Origin: Alisma plantago-aquatica
Lineage: Eukaryota > Streptophyta > Magnoliopsida > Alismatales > Alismataceae
NCBI GenBank assembly: GCA_963693085.1
Contig: OY856412.1
Location: forward strand, 1,063,538,744 to 1,063,602,743
Reading direction: 5' to 3'
DNA: 64,000 nt
In this document: positions 58,490 to 64,000 of the stretch, in pieces
Layout of the letters: each line of letters opens with the position of its first letter
How positions within the stretch are numbered: the first letter of the stretch is position 1
Position numbers and translations under genes: made by a program
Notes under the pieces: model-generated
What the model was told of the DNA's origin: nothing
Databases searched by the model: none
What the model saw: the letters and a program-made list of their open reading frames with translations, nothing else

Positions 58490-61400
58490 CATGTACTTTG
58501 ATATGTCTTCGACTGATGGATCTTTCTGTCCTATTAGACACTATCATTAATAGGATATCATGATCTCATCAACATAGACTTGTGCCAACTTCTTAGTTGT
58601 ATATGTTCTCTTATAGGTAGGAAGTGTGTTGGCTTGGTCAACCTGTCCACTATCACCCATATGGAATCACGACCTTTGGCTATCCTACAAAGAGTGTAAT
58701 ACCAACACAAAGTCTGTAGTGATATGATCCCATTTTCATTGTGGTATAGGCAATGGTTTTAACATTCCTATAGGCTTATGATGGTCAACATTGACGTATT
58801 GACACATTGAACACTTTGCCACGAACTCAGCTATGTCATGTTTCAACCCGATCCACCAATATAGATCTTTTAGATTATGCTACTTCTTGATACTTCCTGG
58901 ATGTATGGCATACATTGAAGAGTGAGACTCTTTTATAACCAATATACTCAAATCATCAACATCAAGAACCACTACTCTATTGTGGTATCGAATTATCCCA
59001 TCATCTAATTCATGGAAGCCATCATGCTTCTTGCTTCCAAACTTTGCTTGGATCTACTGTATTACATTCTCATCACATTATTCATCTTTGATCTACTATC
59101 TCATCATATGTTTAGCATGTAATTGTGCTAACAGTCCTACTAACAAAGACACCTCTAGCAATACATTCATCTGACGCATAGATACCAACATGTCTCGCTT
59201 ATGGTACACAAAAGAGCATAATTGTGCTTTACCACAAGTCATGATGATGAAGACTTCCTTCTCAAAGCATCTACCACCACATTTTTCTTCCCTAGATGGT
59301 AGTCTGTGATGCAATCATAATCCTTTATTTACTTCATCCAGCATCACTGTCGCATATTCAACTCCTACTTTGAGAAGATGTAGTAAAGGTTCTTGAGGTT
59401 GGTGAAGATGTGACACTTCTCACCATAAAGGTAGTGTCTCCAAATATTCAAGGCATGGACCACAACATCAAGCTCCAAGTCATGCGTGGAGTATCTCTCT
59501 TCGTGTTTCTTAAGTTGTCGTGAAGCAAAAGAAATCATGTTTGTATCCTGCATCAGCACACAACCCAAATCAATTTTCAACACATCACAAAAAACAATAT
59601 AGCCTTTCCCTTGCTAAGGTAGAACCAACATTGGTGCACATGTTAGCTTCTCCTTTAAAAGATAGAAAGCTCATTCACACTTGTCCCAGATAAAAGGCAC
59701 ACCTCTCCTTGTCAACTTTATTAGGAGTAATGTCATTGCCCTAAAGTTCTTTGTAAACCTCCTGTAATAGTCTATTAGGCCAAGGAAAATGTGAACCTTA
59801 ATTGGTTTCTTTGATTGCTCCCACTCTAGAACAGATTGAACCTTCTTCTAATCCACATGAATACCCTTAACAGATATCACGTGCCCAAGGAAAGACACCT
59901 CTTTCAGCCAGAACACACACTTGTTGAACTTGGCATACAGCTTATGTTGTCTCAATAAGGTCAACCCCTGACGTAGATGTTGTTCATGCTGATGGATATC
60001 TCTAGAGTATATCAGGAAATCATCAATGAACATGACCACGAACTAATCAAGATAAGGCTAGAATACCCTATTCATCAAATCCATGAACGATGTTGGTGCA
60101 TTGGTTAGCCCAAACGACATAATCACATACTCGTAATGACCATACCTAGTCCTAAAAGCTGAATTGGGTATGTTATCCTCCTTAATTTGCAACTGATGGT
60201 ATCTTGACCTCAGATCTGTCTTATAAAACACTACAACACCTCTCAACTGATAAAACAAAGCATATATCATCAGCAACAGGTTCTTGTTCTTGATCGTGAC
60301 CTTATTCAACTGTCGGTAATCGATGAAAAACCGCATTGATCAATCCCTCTACTTCACAAACAAAAATAGAGCATCCCAAGGGGAAGTGCTCAACCTAATG
60401 GAGCCCTTCTCTAACTTCTCCTGCAACTACTTCTTCAACTCCTACATTTTAGTCGGTGCCATCCTATACGGTGTTTGTGCTATTGGTTGTGTATCAGGAA
60501 CTAGATTGATCTCAAAATCAATCTCTTGGGGTGAGGGAACACTGTGAAAACTCATATGGAAACACATCTTTAAACTCATGAACAATGGGAACCTCCTGAA
60601 TAACATGACTTGTCACCTTGGTATTCACCACATGTGCTAGAAAAGCTTCACACCCCTGCCTCATCAGCCTCTCAATTATCATTGTTGTCATCAAACACAT
60701 TGGAAGAATCTTCCTATATCCTTGGAAGACCCACAAAAAATCAGTTTCAAAGAACATAGTTACCTTGGAACTATAGTCTAAGACCACCTGGTACTTCTTC
60801 AAAGTATCCATTCCAAGGATCACATTGAATCCATGCATGTCAAGTGGTATAAGTTTCACTTGAATGTTGTGTCCTGAGAAGTAAAGAAAGCATGATGGAC
60901 ACACCTCCCGCAACTTAATGGAACCAACCAACTATTAGGTCTATGATTAACAGGAAAAGAGAAGTTAGCTATCACATCTCTAGTGATAAAAGAGTATGTC
61001 CCACTCCGGTCAACCAAATTAGATATAACGTAGGAAGAAGACAAATCAAAATGAAATAACTTCATCTGACATGTCACAACCCATGATTTGACTACTCCTT
61101 TTGACTGACTCATAGAATATAATCGAGTCATACCCTATTTTTTCCCCCATCCTCTGTTGGTTTTCCTAGACGAACCAACCTTGGATGTGTAACTCCATCC
61201 TCTGCCTCTGCCATTGTTAAACTATCGTTGTTGCAACACTTGCTAACTATGTAACAGTTTTTGGGTCACCTCCTCATCCTTCATTGTAAAATATGGCCTT
61301 GTATGCCCAGTATGTCCACACCTGAAGCAATTCATGTTCTCATACCATGACCCAGACGATAGAGTCACTAACACTAACATTGTACTGTGAGCTCAAACTG

Positions 61401-62317
61401 GTGGAAAACTATGGCCTTTGTCCTTGCTCAATGACCACTATGACTAAACAACTGATCTCTGTTGTGACTGAGGTGTTGAAAACCTAGGATTCTTGAAGCC
61501 TCTAGAAGACTGCCCTTGAAACTGTGTTGATCTCTTCTTGGTGTTAGCTTTAGTTTCTCTATCGCTAGACACTCAATCTGCCACATGGACTCCACAAATG
61601 TGGCAAACCATTCTCTATTCTCTAAGGTTGATAATGTCAACGTCAACTAAGAGATCAAACCCTTCTCAAAATTTTAGATCCTCTCCTTAATTGTCGTAGC
61701 CATGTGAGGAAAAAACCTCAACAACTCCATGAACTTGGCCTCATACTTGTTGGTTGTCGTAGATCCCAGTGGGATTTTCTCAAACTGAGAGATCTTCTCA
61801 TCCAGATAGGTCTCCAGGAAGTATCGGCTCACAAAATCCTGAAAAAACTCTTCCTAACTGATCACCACTCTAGACCACTTCTCCTCTTCAATGGTCCACC
61901 AATGCCCATCACTTCTCTTCAACAGGTACACCGTGCTTTACCTTGTCCTCTTTGGGGATATTGAGGATCTTGAGAGCCTTTTCCAGCTCTTTTAGCCACA
62001 TATTTGCATCTATCAGGTCCATCATACTAGAATACTCTATCTCCCCTACATTCTTAACCTCTTGAAGGTCTTCCCAGAACCTTGTGATTCAGTATTTGGA
62101 ATAGCTGCTCTAGCCTAAAGTATGGCATTCTATCCACCATATGCATCATTGTAGCCATAAATTGTCTAAATGTGTACTGAAAAGCTGGGTTGGCTATAGT
62201 TTTGGGGTCAAACTGTGGCACCTTAGGCACTCCATCTACACTATCCTTCCTCCTGGAACCACCTCCTGGTGCAACAACACTTCTGTCAACAATATGTTCT
62301 TTGTGTTCTCCAGACAT
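58490..62317 (-). pseudogene. Gypsy (Del/Tekay-like) gag-pol remnant
   Basis: From 62317 downward: gag N-terminus ('MSGEHKEHIVD', 'FRQFMATMMHMV') and gag core ('WLKELEKALKILN' near 62000). A zinc knuckle near 61310 ('CFRCGHTGHTRPYF') has lost its last Cys. The aspartic protease near 61000 has a damaged active site ('LVDRSGTYSFI'). RT follows ('[11 protein letters not shown]', '[13 protein letters not shown]', '[13 protein letters not shown]', then 'FIDDFLIYS' near 60020), then RNase H ('[20 protein letters not shown]', 59365-59583). The integrase N-terminal half is at 59250-58490 ('RDSIWVIVDRLTKPTHFLP', then a frameshift, 'KKLAQVYVDEI' and 'IVSNRTERSISR'). Frameshifts and stops are frequent. 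The reading ends in the middle of the integrase core, which continues on the + strand at 57140. Confidence 0.88.
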
Positions 62318-62422
62318 ACATTCTTCTTCTTATGCATAAGAAGAAGCTGCAAATAGATTTATTGGATACACAAGAACAGACACAACCCTAGTCCTATGTC
62401 CATGTAGGCTCCGCAAACCAAG

Positions 62423-62435
62423 AATTCTAATACCA
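62423..62435 (-). other. Degenerate initiator-tRNA primer binding site
   Basis: On the - strand the site reads TGGTATTAGAATT, close to TGGTATCAGAGC. It lies about 110 bp 5' of the gag start and is adjacent to the presumed LTR. Confidence 0.65.
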
Positions 62436-62441
62436 ACCAAG

Positions 62442-64000
62442 TGTGACTCATAGATCATAGCAAAGCAAGATTACTCAAAATGAAATGCTGAATTATCAAT
62501 TAAACATCCAAATCACCAGAAAACACATTAAATTAAAACTGATTTCATATAATCACCAAGAAAAGCATATTACATCTAATTTTATAAACTGAGCCACATG
62601 TATTATATTTCATACCAACAAAGTATATACATCACTGCACAGTGGCCATCCTATCACAACCTGTTATAGAAGGTAACATGTTTATATATACAATCCATAC
62701 ACATACAAATATGACATACTACCAAAAACCTTGTATTGATATACAACATCTACAAAACACCCTCAAGGACCTGAAAGTACAGGGATGACACACATGACTC
62801 TACTACTAGACACTAGCAGTATATGCAATGTTCAACAACTATTGCTCTCCTTGTTTTTCTTCTTAAATTGCAGGATCTCAACCTCCTCATGCATGACCAC
62901 CTAAAAGATGTGGAAACCCACAGAGTGCGGCCAACATCCCAACAAGAGATATAATTATCTGCCAACAACTATTATTAACACATATAGATATAACAGGAAA
63001 GAAATACTATTACCAAGATGAGAACATTCAACTAGATAAATAAGTAAAATTTGATAACATAGATTAGGCATTTAAGAAATTACAATTGATCAATGGCACA
63101 TCTTATACCTTTATAAGGAATATGAAGACTACAAAGATAATGCTAAGTAGTATAAGAGGAAAGGCATAGGGTCATCCAGTGTGAGTTGTATTAAACCCTA
63201 TGCATATATACTATAGGGTTTTGCTACTTATTTTATTATGCCTCAAGGATTGAGTCATAAAACCCAAATCCAACTATCCATTTCTAAGTCAAAATTAGTT
63301 CGATACAAGATCTATGAAAGAGCTTGACTCTATGATCTCATCACACAACTCCCGATTAGTACGAGAGAAAACAAAAAGACATAACAGTGAACTGCCAATA
63401 GCAACATATAGTCAAGTTGAAACAACTAGCACGCCTTGGTACAAGGCACGATGCTAAAGGACAGGCCATGCATGCCCATTCTATATGAGGCATTATGGAA
63501 TTTATATTGTTGCCTATCACAAACATCATAATATCCGAGGCATGACCATATCCATACTCCATAACCTAGAATTGTGGATGCAAGGATGTATCCTCAACTT
63601 GCAACCCCATATAATCAACAATATGTGCTTTATGTATCCTGTAGGAATTACTCATTTCACCATTCAGCAAGTTCTAACACTAGAATGGATCTATGGCACA
63701 AGGAAACCTACAAGATTAGGGTTTCACTAGATTAATTATTTCCATTTGGGTTCTTTTAGTGCATCAATCAAGTTAAAACATACAAACCTTAAATAGATTC
63801 TACAAAAAATAGGATTATATTGCTACGTAAGAAGATATAAAATGTATTAACCATAAAGTTGATCGTATCACCACATGATAATGATATTGTCACACTACCT
63901 TAGACTAGGCCATCACCTTTATCATGTCATCATGGAAAAACCACCCCTCATAACATCAATAGAGGATATTTCCTCAAACTAGGCACAAGGACTCTACTAG
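62442..64000 (-). mobile_element. Probable 5' LTR of the Del/Tekay-like Gypsy element (runs off the window)
   Basis: It starts at TGTGACTC directly beyond the PBS, which is where the LTR 3' end should lie for a - strand element. No coding sequence was found. The outer end is beyond the window, and no second LTR is available for comparison. Confidence 0.55.

Overview
This is plant nuclear DNA, almost certainly from an angiosperm. It is AT-rich and dominated by transposable elements: Sirevirus/Copia, Athila-like and Del/Tekay-like Gypsy, a Mutator-like element, a CACTA element and tRNA-derived SINEs. One intact-looking host gene, a ten-exon subtilisin-like protease, lies among them. The large GC-rich exon of the protease in AT-rich flanks would fit a monocot or magnoliid, but the sequence does not settle the species. 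No bacterial operons, rRNA genes, tRNA genes or CRISPR arrays were seen.

Layout. 1-3841: 3' half of a Sirevirus-type Copia element (+ strand) with decayed integrase/RT/RNase H, multiple polypurine tracts and a 1.4 kb 3' LTR. 5.1-7.65 kb: Athila-like gag-protease remnant (- strand) with primer-binding-site relics. 11-12 kb: very old Copia RT/RNase H remnant (+). 12.3-16.7 kb: subtilase gene (- strand), which I reconstruct as ten exons, 2277 nt and 758 aa without a lesion. 17.7 kb: candidate SINE. 20.0-20.8 kb: Sirevirus RT fragment (-) interrupted by a SINE with a perfect 9-bp target duplication.

About 22-36.2 kb: a large Mutator-like element of Kaonashi/VANDAL flavour. It carries two convergent genes: a 16-exon gene with an N-terminal plant-mobile-type domain, a coiled coil, a nuclear-localisation-like segment and a C-terminal ULP1-like cysteine protease domain (+), and a five-exon FAR1/MURA transposase (-). 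Both have lesions. The non-coding parts of this element, and only this element, are packed with the 8-mer TACTGTAC. I hand-counted about 25 exact copies in one 2.7 kb intron and almost none in exons. This is the most interesting signal in the window. By analogy with the element-specific motifs recognised by VANC proteins of Arabidopsis VANDAL elements, it may be the recognition site of a protein encoded by the element.

About 38.7-52.3 kb: a CACTA (En/Spm) element (-) with an apparently intact TNP2-type transposase (1062 aa) and a second gene of the Transposase_24 type. Part of the second gene is a tandem array of about nine near-identical 132-nt symmetric-phase exons. 52.9-54.4 kb: LTR-like sequence of a Gypsy element. 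55.7-56.9 kb: an array of short palindromes built on AAACGGTC/GACCGTTT. 57.1-62.4 kb: a decayed Del/Tekay-like Gypsy whose integrase is split onto opposite strands, consistent with an internal inversion. 62.4-64 kb: probable LTR of that element.

The subtilase is the only evident host gene. The other genes belong to transposons and serve mobility, or possibly counter-silencing.
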